A stretch of DNA of 17,503 nt from Byssochlamys sp. IMV 00236 (lineage: Eukaryota > Ascomycota > Eurotiomycetes > Eurotiales > Thermoascaceae). This document shows positions 9,403 to 17,503 of the stretch, one piece after another. The notes beneath the pieces were generated by a model, which saw only the letters and a program-made list of their open reading frames with translations, made no database searches and was not told the DNA's origin. The stretch's first letter is position 1; the number at the start of each line of letters is the position of its first letter. The stretch covers positions 1-17,503 of the forward strand of contig MSJH02000340.1 in assembly GCA_001931875.2 (NCBI GenBank). The letters run 5' to 3'. The translations under genes were made by a program, and so were the position numbers.

Positions 9403-10670
9403 TTATATATATTTATATACCTGCTTTGTATTTACTTAATACGGCATTTTTTATTATTCCCCTTTCTTCCTTTATTACATAAAAACCCACTAAAAACTAT
9501 ACAATTTATGATTTCTTGTGTGCAAGATGATCTGAATGAAACAATCATTCTGATCTTTTGGGGCTACTTCTCAATACTTTACAGCACACTATTTCATTGA
9601 AATATAGAGTAGCCATGACAACATCTTTTCAACAGTGACAAAAGTATTGATAATAACAATCTTATTAAAAGCTCCACCATTAATCCTTGGATGGTCAAAA
9701 ATAACAACAGATGAACCAAAAATGGAAAGTATTGTTGCCATGATACCATTTTGTATAGTAATTAGTAGCTTTTCATGAGATTGTTCTTACTTTAAGAGGC
9801 AATAACAGAAATAGCCACTTTCAGTATTTTAATCAAACTCACCCACTTTTTGTTTCCATACAAAGCACACGGATAGTGTCTTTTGGTTAGCATGATATTT
9901 TATTTATGGTCCAAATGAGCACAAAAATAATACAGCATTACAAACGCCCACCCGGACCTGTTCAATCCGTTTGGAAATGAATGCTAAGAAAAACCCCCTT
10001 ATGGGGACAAGGGTAAAAAGGGAAAGTAATGAGTAGAGTTATCGACAGGAAGTTAAAGATTTAACCATACAAGGAACTTTTGACATGCGGATGCTTAATA
10101 GAGATCAATTTGTCATGGTGTAGTTGGCCTAATTCATATAGTATGAAGCACATAATCGGGTCATCGCTGAGACCGGATGAGAACTAGGTTTGGAAGAACC
10201 AAAGGACGTAGAGGAAGCATATTCAGAAGGAATAACAATGAATCTCATACAGTTTCAGGCATAAACAGGCGTCGATGTACATAAAAAAACTTGTCTTTTT
10301 AAAGAAAACATTGAAGTGGGAAGGATAGCAAAGAAAGCACAGTGAGTCCCATCCTTGGGCATAGCAAATGATCCTTTTATGTACGTAATGAGGTGTTTGT
10401 TTGATATATACTCTGTTGCATAGATGGTCATACTCAATTCAGATGACTAACAGAGTACATAGCGCTCATAGTAGTAGTAGTAGTAGTAGTAAATCATTCA
10501 TTTCATGCTTATTTGCTTTCATTTTCTTATATTACAATTATTCGTTACATAAAGAACTCCCTTAATGCAAAAAGAAAGAACGAGAAAATTCATAGACAAG
10601 TTGAAGCGCCGATCTACAAAAAGGGCCACAGTTTTTCTTTGTCCTTCTTTTTTTTTTCTTTACAAAGCAC
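9403..10670. other. Long intergenic region without a supported gene
   Basis: About 1.27 kb separates the Cdc4-type gene from the next one. Near 9589-9786 both strands have stop-free frames of roughly 55-65 codons; neither translation is recognised. A plus-strand frame from 9896 to 10342 contains protein-like runs, but it has six internal stops (10034, 10121, 10130, 10139, 10178, 10262), close to what chance gives in DNA of this composition. A minus-strand frame at 10255-10437 has no motif. The right end becomes T-rich (10631-10660) before the next start codon. It could be old, decayed sequence or simple spacer. Confidence 0.4.
10469..10489. repeat. (TAG)7 microsatellite
   Basis: Seven perfect TAG units (CTA on the other strand) lie in intergenic DNA about 180 bases before the next start codon. 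Such tracts change length easily. No function is implied. Confidence 0.95.
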
Positions 10671-11310
10671 ATGCAAGTGTTGCCTCTTTTGACGCCTAAT
10701 AACTATAATTTGAGAAAAAGACCAAGATCAAGCGAGGATTATGAGACACATTATTTAAAAAAGAGATTAATATCATGTCTAACACCTTTTAATCCGATAC
10801 CTGATGAACGTAAGTAATACAAGAAAAAAAAAAAACAATAATAATGATTAACAGAGTATACAGCCAAAGGTTCTCTTCCTACTCCACCTCATGAATATCA
10901 TTCACCACCATTGAATGCTAAACATGACGTACAAATGGATGATGAGTTTATACTAGATGAAGAAGAAGAAGAACAACAAGAAGAAGACTGCCCTAAAAAC
11001 GAAACAAATCATTCACGTATCAACATTATGGACATTAATGGATCATTGTTGCCCATGGAACAACGATCAGGAGAAAGTAAATATCGCATCCCTTCATTTG
11101 TATTAAATCATCATCATCATCATCAACAACAACAACAACAACAATCATCTTATAGGTAGAAAGCTGAATGAATAAAAAAAATTAGAAGAATGATTGATGA
11201 TTTATTATAGTGATTTATTACTGACTGCATTATTATATAACGAAAAGGCAAAGATCACAGAAATAATAGCTGAAGAAGATAATAAAGGAGATCCAATGGA
11301 TCTAGATTAA
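10671..11310 (+). CDS. Unrecognised, probably nuclear, acidic/low-complexity protein, 176 aa, three exons
   Basis: I do not recognise the family. Exons are 10671-10809, 10864-11155 and 11211-11310; both introns (54 and 55 bp) are GT..AG and keep frame, and translation ends in MDLD. Visible features in order: MQVLPLLTPNNYN; a basic cluster RKRPR (15-19) plus KKR (30-32), a plausible nuclear signal; SLPTPPHEYHSPP (50-62); an acidic stretch (72-88, mostly D and E); KYRIPSFVLN (119-128); five His then seven Gln (129-140); and SDLLLTALLYNEKAKITEII (144-163), which may form an amphipathic helix. TP and SP sites suggest proline-directed phosphorylation. LLTP (T8) and LPTPP (T53) match the form of Cdc4/FBXW7 phosphodegrons, of interest because the next gene upstream encodes that receptor. 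The intact multi-exon frame argues that it is real; its role as a short-lived nuclear regulator is only inferred. Confidence 0.7.
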
Positions 11311-11504
11311 GACATACATATTTCTAAGCCACATAAAATATAAACAAGATGTAAATAATACACACAACAATAAGCTAAATAAAAAAGAAAACCATTATAG
11401 TCAAATTAAACCTTGCTACATTCCTCATTTTATATAAATCTACATCTTCCCTCTTCTCTTTTTTTTTTTTTTTTTACTCATTTGATTATATTGTGAAGCC
11501 AGCC
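11311..11504 (+). promoter_or_regulatory. Short spacer and T-rich leader before the mannosyltransferase gene
   Basis: Only 194 bases separate the stop codon of the 176-aa gene from the next start. An AATAAA-type string occurs near 11379, suitable for 3' processing of the upstream gene. A CT/T-rich tract (11449-11475, mostly T) precedes the ATG by about 30 bases. Both genes are on the plus strand, so 3' end and promoter must be compressed here. Confidence 0.45.
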
Positions 11505-12586
11505 ATGTCCTTTTGTAAAAGAGTTATCTGCGGCAAAGTGATCATTTTATTTGGAACCATAGCTACTTTATTATTAATTCTTATGCCGGCAAGACATGTA
11601 TCTTTAAATGACCTTGAACATGTCATCACCAACATGTGTAAAAATCATGTCAAAACACCTTTACCCGAAAGCCTGAAAGTCAGCTACTTATTCGGCATGA
11701 ATGACACGCTGATAAAGAGTGACACAAGACTAAAAGAGGACGTCTGGACGAACTTACCAGTCAAGGGCGCATTTTACATGATGACCAGAAACGAAGATTT
11801 GATGAAAGCAAGGATGACGATGAAGAGTATCGAAGAAAGATTCAACTCGAAACTAAACTCGACTTATCCTTGGATCTTTTTGAATAACCAACCTTTTACT
11901 TCTGAATTTAAAAGATTCATCAAAAGGACAGCGACCAATCCAGATCAAGTCTACTTTGGACACGTCGATTTAGATGCTTGGAATTATCCTTCCTGGATAG
12001 ATGGTGTTCGTTCTCAAGCACTCTTTTCTAGCTTTAGAGATGTTGTCACTCCTAGAGTGAGTCGACCTTCTTATGGTAACTATCTAAGGTAAGTGATGGA
12101 TGATGACAATGAGGGGGGATTAGTACTCATTATCATAAAGATATCAATCCGGTCTATTCTTTTATCATCCCTTGTTTGATGATGTAGACTATGTATGGCG
12201 AGTGGATGCTGGATCGACCTATCATTGTGAGATGTTTATGGATGATCCATTTGTTACCATGCAAACAAACAACAAATCAATTGGATTTGCATTAACAGAA
12301 AAGGCCACAAGTGAAATTACGCTCTTTAGTCTATGGCCAGTGACTAACCATTTCATGGGCCTATACCCACACTTGATCGAACCCAGTGATGACTCTGTTT
12401 TCTCTTGGTTAATGAACAACAACAATGAATATAACTATTGTCAAATATCCACAAGCTTTGAAATTGTCAATCTGTCGTTCTTAAGATCAGAGGAATACAG
12501 GACATTGTTTTATTATTTAGATCTTGTCGGTGGCTTCTTTTACGAGAGGTAAGCATAAATGGGTAATGACGTTGTTTATTTATTCT

Positions 12587-12625
<39 letters not shown>

Positions 12626-12941
12626 TGGACAGATTCAGCCGTACGGACGATAGCAACCGCCTTATTTTTGAACAGACAAGATATCCACTTTTTTAATGAC
12701 GTCGCTTTTACTTTTAATGATAAAGCGCACTGTCCACTTGATTTTACTCTTTTGGAACGCTGTAGTTGTGACTATAAAGATAGTTTTAGTAAATTTAATT
12801 TTCTCATTTCATTCTTTGTACTAACTTGACTTTGTAGATTACCGTAAAAGCAGTTGTACTCTTGATCTGCTGCAATTGATCGATCCTGCTTCAATAGATG
12901 ACATGGTCAGTTTTGCTAAAACTGTATTATCGCAGAAATAA
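11505..12941 (+). CDS. GT15 family alpha-1,2-mannosyltransferase (KRE2/KTR/MNT1-like), 419 aa, four exons
   Basis: This is a Golgi type II membrane enzyme expected to add alpha-1,2-mannose from GDP-mannose to N- or O-linked glycans. The frame is open from a GTG at 11493, but the ATG at 11505 is chosen. Exons are 11505-12088, 12141-12548, 12625-12788 and 12838-12941; introns of 52, 76 and 49 bp are GT..AG and frame-preserving. A short cytosolic tail precedes a membrane anchor (about 7-29) and a stem. Catalytic-domain hallmarks follow: KGAFYMMTRNEDL (87-99), YPWIFLNNQPFTSEFK, YGNYLRYQSGLFF, DYVWRV (211-216), SFEIVNLSFLRSEEY with E302 aligning with the proposed catalytic Glu of yeast Kre2, LVGGFFYERWTDSAVRTIA, and AHCPLD with H366 matching the conserved metal-binding His. 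The usual RVEP motif reads RVDA (215-218), and the Asp of the following CD reads Glu (CE), so substrate specificity may differ. The length is typical. Confidence 0.92.
12591..12623 (+). repeat. A33 homopolymer abutting a 3' splice site
   Basis: Thirty-three consecutive A residues are followed directly by G, which completes the AG acceptor of intron 2 of the GT15 gene (12549-12624). The run makes up almost half of this 76-bp intron and sits where a pyrimidine tract is normally expected. Without it the intron would be about 43 bp. The exact length in the assembly may be unreliable because such runs slip in sequencing. Confidence 0.9.
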
Positions 12942-13254
12942 ACATTCCGCACTTTTCATTTCAATTGCACATTGACGCGGTACCTTATCAATGACTTAAA
13001 TACAACAACATCTCTATACATAAACTCCCATACTCTTTTCCTTACATGTAATCGACAACAATTTACAAGGAACTAGCCTTTCAATACCAAGGCCATACAA
13101 TATTGACATGATGAATAAAAAGTGCTGTTTAACAATTAATATTGATAAAACAGAAACATAAAGTAACTTGTAGGTTTAAGGAAGCTTAAACGATCTTGTG
13201 TTTCATCAAGCAAAAGAATTAATGAATTAGTCACAAAGAAAATCATTTCACTAG
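12942..13254. other. Intergenic spacer, nothing recognised
   Basis: The 313 bases between the GT15 stop codon and the next small gene show no supported coding frame, repeat or RNA. Composition is AT-rich with several short A-rich patches. It should contain the 3' processing signal of the GT15 gene and the promoter of the small gene. Confidence 0.5.
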
Positions 13255-13554
13255 ATGAGAATGTTGAACATCGTCTTGGTATTATTTTTCGTATATTTCT
13301 TTTCAATCATGGCACATTGGAATATTTTTAAAAAGAAAAAGGACAAGGATCAATCAAAGGAGCATCTCCAGCAGGCCTTACTCAGTCCTCCACCCATGCC
13401 TTCACAATCTCGCTTACAGGAGCCACCTCCTCTACATTACTGGTCTCGGCAAGATAATCATCAAATAATGCGATATACTTGGCCAAATACAATAGAAACT
13501 ATAGAGCCCTATAGCAACTTGCCAGAAGATGCATTACGTTTATCAAAATTTTAA
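13255..13554 (+). CDS. Small hypothetical protein, 99 aa, possible membrane anchor and proline-rich tail
   Basis: The family is not recognised. From the first ATG the product starts MRMLNIVLVLFFVYFFSIMA, a strongly hydrophobic segment (about 4-19) suited to a signal anchor, followed directly by a basic patch (KKKKDK, from residue 25). A proline-rich middle (LSPPPMPSQSRLQEPPPLHY) and a polar C-terminus ending in LPEDALRLSKF follow. An alternative start is the ATG at 13309 (residue 19): the DNA before it is T-rich like other leaders here, and starting there would give an 81-aa soluble protein. No introns are needed. AATAAA overlaps the stop region at 13552. Basic residues on the cytosolic side and proline-rich motifs would fit an adaptor that binds SH3 or WW domains, but that is speculation. 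Confidence 0.55.
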   Translation: MRMLNIVLVLFFVYFFSIMAHWNIFKKKKDKDQSKEHLQQALLSPPPMPSQSRLQEPPPLHYWSRQDNHQIMRYTWPNTIETIEPYSNLPEDALRLSKF

Positions 13555-13879
13555 TAAAAAAAAAAAGACTGCTTTAAGCATCCTATAAAGCCTATATATG
13601 TAATTTATATTCATAAGGAATAATAAAGATAAGTAAGGATGCTTTCTATACTCTTACAGTATTGAATTTATCAAAGGCATGCTGATATTGCATGAATTAA
13701 ATTTATCTTGATGTGTGAGCAATAGAAAATAAAAGAAAATTTTTCATTCTCCGCTTGCTTCTCTTCACTTTTACGCGAATTGCTTTTTTGCAAGTTTCTT
13801 ATTTTGTCTCGTTTCCCTTTCTTTCTTTATTTCTCTTTTTCTTTCTTTCTTTGTCTTTGAAAAAAAGTAAAACACTACA
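13555..13879 (+). promoter_or_regulatory. Intergenic region with long pyrimidine-rich leader of the G3BP-like gene
   Basis: No gene is supported. The left part is AT-rich. The right part (about 13745-13858) is dominated by T and C, with repeated TTTC/CTTT units, then an A-rich patch and the context ACACTACAATGG at the start codon. The frame at 13755-13973 through this tract is a by-product of the pyrimidine bias. CT-rich leaders of this sort are common before highly expressed fungal genes. Confidence 0.5.
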
Positions 13880-15593
13880 ATGGCAAATTCTGGTACTCAA
13901 ACCGCTTCTAAAGAAGTTCATACAAACAGCAACGCTACTAGCACCACCGCCACGCAATCCTCACAGGATGTAGGTCTCATCTTTGTTCGTGAGTATTATA
14001 CTTTTCTGAACAAGAAACCAAATAGACTTCATGCCTTTTATAACAAAGACTCTCTCTTTGTAAGAGGTGATGAAGGTACTGTGACTGAAACGGCAAGAGG
14101 TCAAGAGGTAACGATAACAAATAAGCAAAGAAATAAAATGTAAATAATCAAGGAGATTAGGAAATTCGCAAAAAGATTGAAGAATGTAAGTTTGAAGACT
14201 GCAAAGTCTTGGTCACTCAAGTCGATAGTCAACTCTCTGCCAATGACGGCATTCTCATTCATGTCTTGGGAGAAATGTGCAACCAGAACGGACCTTCTCA
14301 AAAGTTTAGTCAAACTTTCTTCTTAGCTACTCAACCTAATGGATATTACGTATTGAATGACATCTTTCGATTCTTAAAAGATGAAGTTGAAATCGATTAC
14401 TATACCTGTGAGGAAGAGCCTGCCAAGAAACCTACCTCTGTTCCTACTTCTGCTCCTGCAACTACAGCACAACCAACAACAATAACAACAACTACAGTAG
14501 AAGCCCCTGAAGTTGTCAAAAAGGAAGAAGAGCCTGAGAAGGAGGAGCTTAAAAAGGATGAACAGGAAATAAAGAAAGTGGACATTGTTGTCGATGAAAA
14601 CAAAAAGTCAGAAACTGAACAACAACAACAACAACAACAACAACCTGTTACTGCTTCACCTATTCCTTCCAAGGTCCCTACTACTGTCACTCCTCCTCCT
14701 ACTCCTGTTCCAGTAAAGGATGAGACTGCTGTTGATGAAAAGAAAAAGAAACCTGAATCAAAGCAATCTAATAAACCCCAACAGAAGCAACAACAACAGC
14801 AAGAAAAAGAAGCTGAAAAGCCTACTAAACCTGCTGCGCCAAAGACATGGGCTAACTTGACTGCCGCAGCAGCAGTAGCTACTGGTCCTACAACAGCTGC
14901 AACTACTACAACTAGCACAGCTAATAACATCATTCCTACACCAGCAACGCCACCATCTACAGAAGTATCTGCCACACCTGTACCCGCAGCAGCTCCTTCA
15001 CCTGTGGTAGCCAATTCAGAAAAACCAGCTCAACAACATCAACATCAACATCAACAGCAACAGCAACAGCAACAACAACAACAACAGCATCAACAAAATA
15101 AACAGACACCTCGTAACAAAGGTACAATTGTAATAATAATAATTAGGGTGGGGAATTAACATTTTTTTTGTTAGATGCTATTACACAAATCTTTGTTAAA
15201 CAAGTGTACGATAACATTAATGAAGATCAGCTTAGGGAGGCATTTTCAAAGATTGGACCCGTCAAACATATCAACATTTCTAGACCAAGAAACTGTGCCT
15301 TTGTTGAATTTGCTTCACCTGAGACTGTCCAAAAGGCATTAGCTCAGCATAAAGTTACCGTTCAAGGTGGAAGTATCGTTCTTGCAGAAGAACGTCGCTT
15401 CAACAGTAGTAACAATCAATCTGGCAATCGTTTCAATAACAGCAACCAAGGCAGAGGACAAAACTATAACAGCAACTTTGATCGCCGGCCTAATAGCCAT
15501 CGCCGTCAAGGACAGAACGCACGTAACAATCAAAGCAATGCAAAACAAAGTAGAGGAACGACGACGACGACGACAACAAACGCTCAAAAATAA
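13880..15593 (+). CDS. G3BP-like RNA-binding protein with NTF2 and RRM domains, 535 aa, three exons
   Basis: The architecture matches Ras-GAP SH3-binding proteins (G3BP; fungal Bre5/Nxt3 relatives), cytoplasmic RNA-binding proteins that nucleate stress granules and partner a deubiquitinase. Exons are 13880-14107, 14161-15121 and 15175-15593, with two 53-bp GT..AG introns. The NTF2-like domain spans about 30-150 (VREYYTFLNKKPNRLHAFYN, then ILIHVLGEM, KFSQTFFLATQ and GYYVLNDIFRFL). A long disordered region (155-395) is acidic, then T/P/A-rich, with eight Gln (14620-14643), the short motif TWANL (305-309) also found in relatives, and a His/Gln tract. The RRM is at about 401-472, with RNP2 IFVKQV and RNP1 RNCAFVEF (435-442). 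The tail is N/R/G/Q-rich but has few true RGG units. It converges on the hexokinase-like gene, with only 142 bases between stop codons. Confidence 0.92.
15031..15096 (+). repeat. CAA/CAG/CAT repeat encoding a Gln/His tract
   Basis: Twenty-two in-frame codons are all CAA, CAG or CAT and encode alternating QH followed by mostly Q, just before the RRM of the G3BP-like protein. Mixed codons suggest an older tract than a pure CAG expansion. It is likely length-variable between strains. Confidence 0.95.
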
Positions 15594-15735
15594 TCTCCTT
15601 CCTTTTTAAATATATAAATGTTGTAACATCATCGTTACCTCTTTTATCCCCCCTCTTTTTCCCCCCTTTTTTTTTTTTTCGTGAACATACAAAAAGCAAA
15701 AAATCTTTAGATTGTATAATAAAAAAATTGATGGT
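15594..15735. other. Short convergent 3' intergenic region
   Basis: There are 142 bases between the stop codons of two convergent genes. The stretch is T/C-rich in the middle (15643-15679, including C and T runs). On the right it holds AATAAAAAAA (15718-15727) on the plus strand and the T-rich complement of A-rich signals for the minus-strand gene. The two 3' UTRs probably overlap. Confidence 0.5.
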
Positions 15736-17323
15736 TTATGTAGTCATGACCGTGTCTCTTTGATCCATTTTTTCTGCCATCATTGCCACAATGGCTGCTC
15801 CAACAATACGTGAATGTTGTACGACACCAACTGACAGTTTGGATGCAATATTTTCTGGAATCAGATTTTTGATTGCCTCACAGACACGAGGATGAAACAA
15901 TGGGTAATCCTTGTAGACATCTCCACTGATGGCTAACAAAAATATATATAAACATACACATCAAGAAAGATAGATGTTCTTACCAATAGCAAGACCCTTT
16001 TCTTGATCCAATCCGATACCTTGTTCTACTGTATATTTTACCACGCTTGCAATCCCTGCACCAAGCAATAGGGCCGCACGATGACCAACCCATTCGCACA
16101 CCTTTTTCACAATTGCTCTATCCCTTAGCGTTGTCTCTCCTATGCGGCACATTTCCTCCAGGACAACTCTTGTATCTTCCAGATCGTCTTTATCTATTTC
16201 ACACACGTACATATAGCTTGTATCAAATTGATAGGGTATAGATAACAAGCAACCTTCTTCGTCTTCATCGTCCTCTGAACTTAGATCAAACGATAATACC
16301 TTTTGATCCATCAGGTACAAGATCACCTGACGAACAATTTCACCCAGATACATGCCCGTCGTCATCTTTTCAAAATTATGGATGCCTGGGTTATTTGATT
16401 GCGTGTCCAAAAGCTTGTCAAATTCTGTGATGGGTAAATGCTTTGCGCCAAAGTTGCACCATTCTGTATTAATGATCATGTCATCTTTTTCATTGTCCCC
16501 GAACGCCTTTATGTTGGACATTTTATCGTAATAAGCACAATTTGTGCCTGCGCTGTGAATAACACCGATACGTGTCGTTGGATGCTGATAGGCATGAGCC
16601 AATAGTGTACACACTCCATCTATATATTAAAAAAAGAACATGAGGAAAATATGTTTTATATACTTTTGGTTTATTACCATTTGCCATAGCAACAATCTTG
16701 ACTGCCAATCCCTTTGCCTGGAATCGTCTATCAAATAAATCTACGGCATCACATCCGATAGCATTAGGAAAATCGAAACCATGTTCTAAGGCAATGATTA
16801 TGCCGCGATCAAGGCCAGTCTGTAACACGGCAAATCCTAAACTGATGGCCATTGAATAAACCTGATGTCTGGGAGCACCTACTCTCTGCTGAAAATCGGC
16901 TACACAGTCAGCAACATAATCAATCAGGTCGCCAATATCCTGTCCAGCTGTCAGATTATCCGGGATTTTGTACTGATATTGATTAATTGCTAATTTTCCA
17001 CCTTCGCCCTTTAGTTTCACTTGACAGACATATATGTCGACTCCACTTATTTCTAGTGCTAAATAAGTCCCCTTTTCATAACCAGTAGGATAACCTATTC
17101 TATGTGAATAAGATAATAAAGAACTAATAAACTAGTTGGGTTTACCAATGACATAAGAAGGAATCATCTTTAATTCACTTCTTTTATAATCGCCAATCGA
17201 CCTGTCAATATTTAAACCTGCCTTCATTTCTTCATTGATTCCAACCATCAAGTGGTTGAGCTGTTCCTCTGTCACTTGGAACGCTTTCTCTACTTGAGCT
17301 AATATTTCTTCTCTACTCGTCAT
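15736..17323 (-). CDS. Hexokinase-family protein, probably catalytically inactive, 475 aa, four exons
   Basis: Fold and length are those of fungal hexokinases (about 485 aa), but the active site is degraded. Exons (minus strand): 17323-17146, 17094-16678, 16619-15984, 15932-15736; introns of 51, 58 and 51 bp are GT..AG. Family landmarks: SELKMIPSYVIGYPTGYEKG (49-68), NPGIHNFEKMTTGMYLGEIV and SGDVYKDYPLFHPRVCEAI. Changes: phosphate-1 motif DLGGTN is EISGVD (74-79); the Ser-Phe-Pro sugar loop is missing, LGF (145-147) joining AVLQT directly; TKGF is EHGF (163-166); phosphate-2 GTGTN is SAGTN (221-225); the adenosine motif DGSG is HSRI (450-453). Retained are N198-D199 (catalytic Asp), E251 and E282. 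Loss of the ATP contacts suggests no phosphotransfer. Regulatory non-catalytic hexokinases are known in Aspergillus (HxkC/XprF, HxkD); a similar role in carbon or nutrient sensing is inferred. Intact frame and splice sites argue against a pseudogene. Confidence 0.88.
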
Positions 17324-17503
17324 TAAACTTTTTTTTTTGTAATAGTAATAATAATAGTGATAATAATAAAAAAAGAAAGAGAGAGAAAAAAAAAATAATT
17401 TTTAATCGTGCGACTCATGTGAGATAAAGTGTAGAGAGAGAGAGAGAGAGAGAGAGAAGGTTTTTATTATGCACCCATTATACATTGACTAGACGACAAT
17501 AGA
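17324..17503 (-). promoter_or_regulatory. Pyrimidine-rich promoter/leader of the hexokinase-like gene
   Basis: On the coding (minus) strand this upstream DNA reads as CT-rich and T-rich: a (CT)12 tract, then T-rich and ATT-repeat segments, then a run of A just before AGTTTAATG at the start codon. No TATA box is assigned. The window ends here, so the promoter may be incomplete. Confidence 0.5.
17433..17456. repeat. (AG)12 dinucleotide repeat
   Basis: Twelve perfect AG units lie 110 bases upstream of the hexokinase-like start codon. On the other strand this is a CT repeat, of the GAGA/CT type often found in promoters. It may affect nucleosome positioning, but that is not shown by the sequence. 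Confidence 0.95.

Noticed and set aside
9589..9786. Minus-strand 65-codon stop-free frame, hydrophobic, with a plus-strand open frame opposite
   Set aside because: No family recognised, no good start codon context near the beginning, and both strands open equally, so coding cannot be assigned.
9896..10342. Plus-strand frame with protein-like runs and six internal stops, considered as a pseudogene
   Set aside because: Six stops in about 149 codons is close to the chance expectation for this composition, and no motif was recognised. The opposite strand is equally open in parts.
10255..10437. Minus-strand 60-codon frame between the Cdc4-type and orphan genes
   Set aside because: Starts with a non-ATG codon, has no motif, and lies in otherwise stop-rich DNA.
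14400..15014. Long minus-strand frame of 204 codons
   Set aside because: It is the antisense shadow of the low-complexity linker of the G3BP-like gene. Cys, Val and Thr runs are reverse-complement readings of the CAA and other repeats.
15736..17323. Hexokinase-like locus considered as a pseudogene
   Set aside because: All four exons stay open, splice sites are canonical, and non-catalytic family motifs are preserved, which fits a maintained gene with changed function better than decay.

Overview
The window looks like nuclear DNA of an early-diverging filamentous fungus, most probably Mucoromycota (Mucorales-like). This is an inference from several features: AT-rich intergenic DNA, introns of mostly 46 to 63 bp with GT..AG ends, pyrimidine-rich leaders before start codons, and a fungal gene set (GT15 mannosyltransferase, PPR protein, Cdc4-type F-box protein, V-ATPase subunit E, G3BP-like protein, hexokinase family). 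No bacterial signal, CRISPR array, rRNA or complete tRNA was seen.

Layout from left to right. 1-461: AT-rich leader. 462-3326 (+): intronless mitochondrial pentatricopeptide repeat protein. 3327-5987: gene-poor stretch with a decayed Ty3/Gypsy-type integrase on the minus strand (about 4858-5392) and a second, unidentified broken reading frame on the plus strand (5586-5939). 5988-6989 (-): V-ATPase subunit E in six exons. It is divergent from 7802-9402 (+), a Cdc4/FBXW7-type F-box/WD40 protein. 9403-10670: about 1.3 kb without a convincing gene, with a TAG microsatellite. 10671-11310 (+): unrecognised 176-aa, probably nuclear protein in three exons. 11505-12941 (+): GT15 (KRE2/KTR/MNT1) mannosyltransferase in four exons, one intron of which carries an A33 run at the acceptor. 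13255-13554 (+): small membrane-anchor-like, proline-rich protein. 13880-15593 (+): G3BP-like NTF2/RRM RNA-binding protein in three exons. It converges on 15736-17323 (-), a hexokinase-family protein in four exons that has lost most ATP- and sugar-binding motifs.

Functionally these are mostly ordinary, unlinked housekeeping genes: organelle RNA handling, vacuolar acidification, ubiquitin-dependent turnover, secretory glycosylation and RNA granules. Two points stand out. The hexokinase-family protein is probably a non-catalytic, regulatory 'pseudohexokinase'. The unrecognised nuclear protein is the next gene downstream of the Cdc4-type receptor and carries two motifs of the form that Cdc4/FBXW7 recognises, so it is a candidate substrate. 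Exon joins were inferred by hand from splice-site consensus, frame continuity and family motifs; no searches were run.
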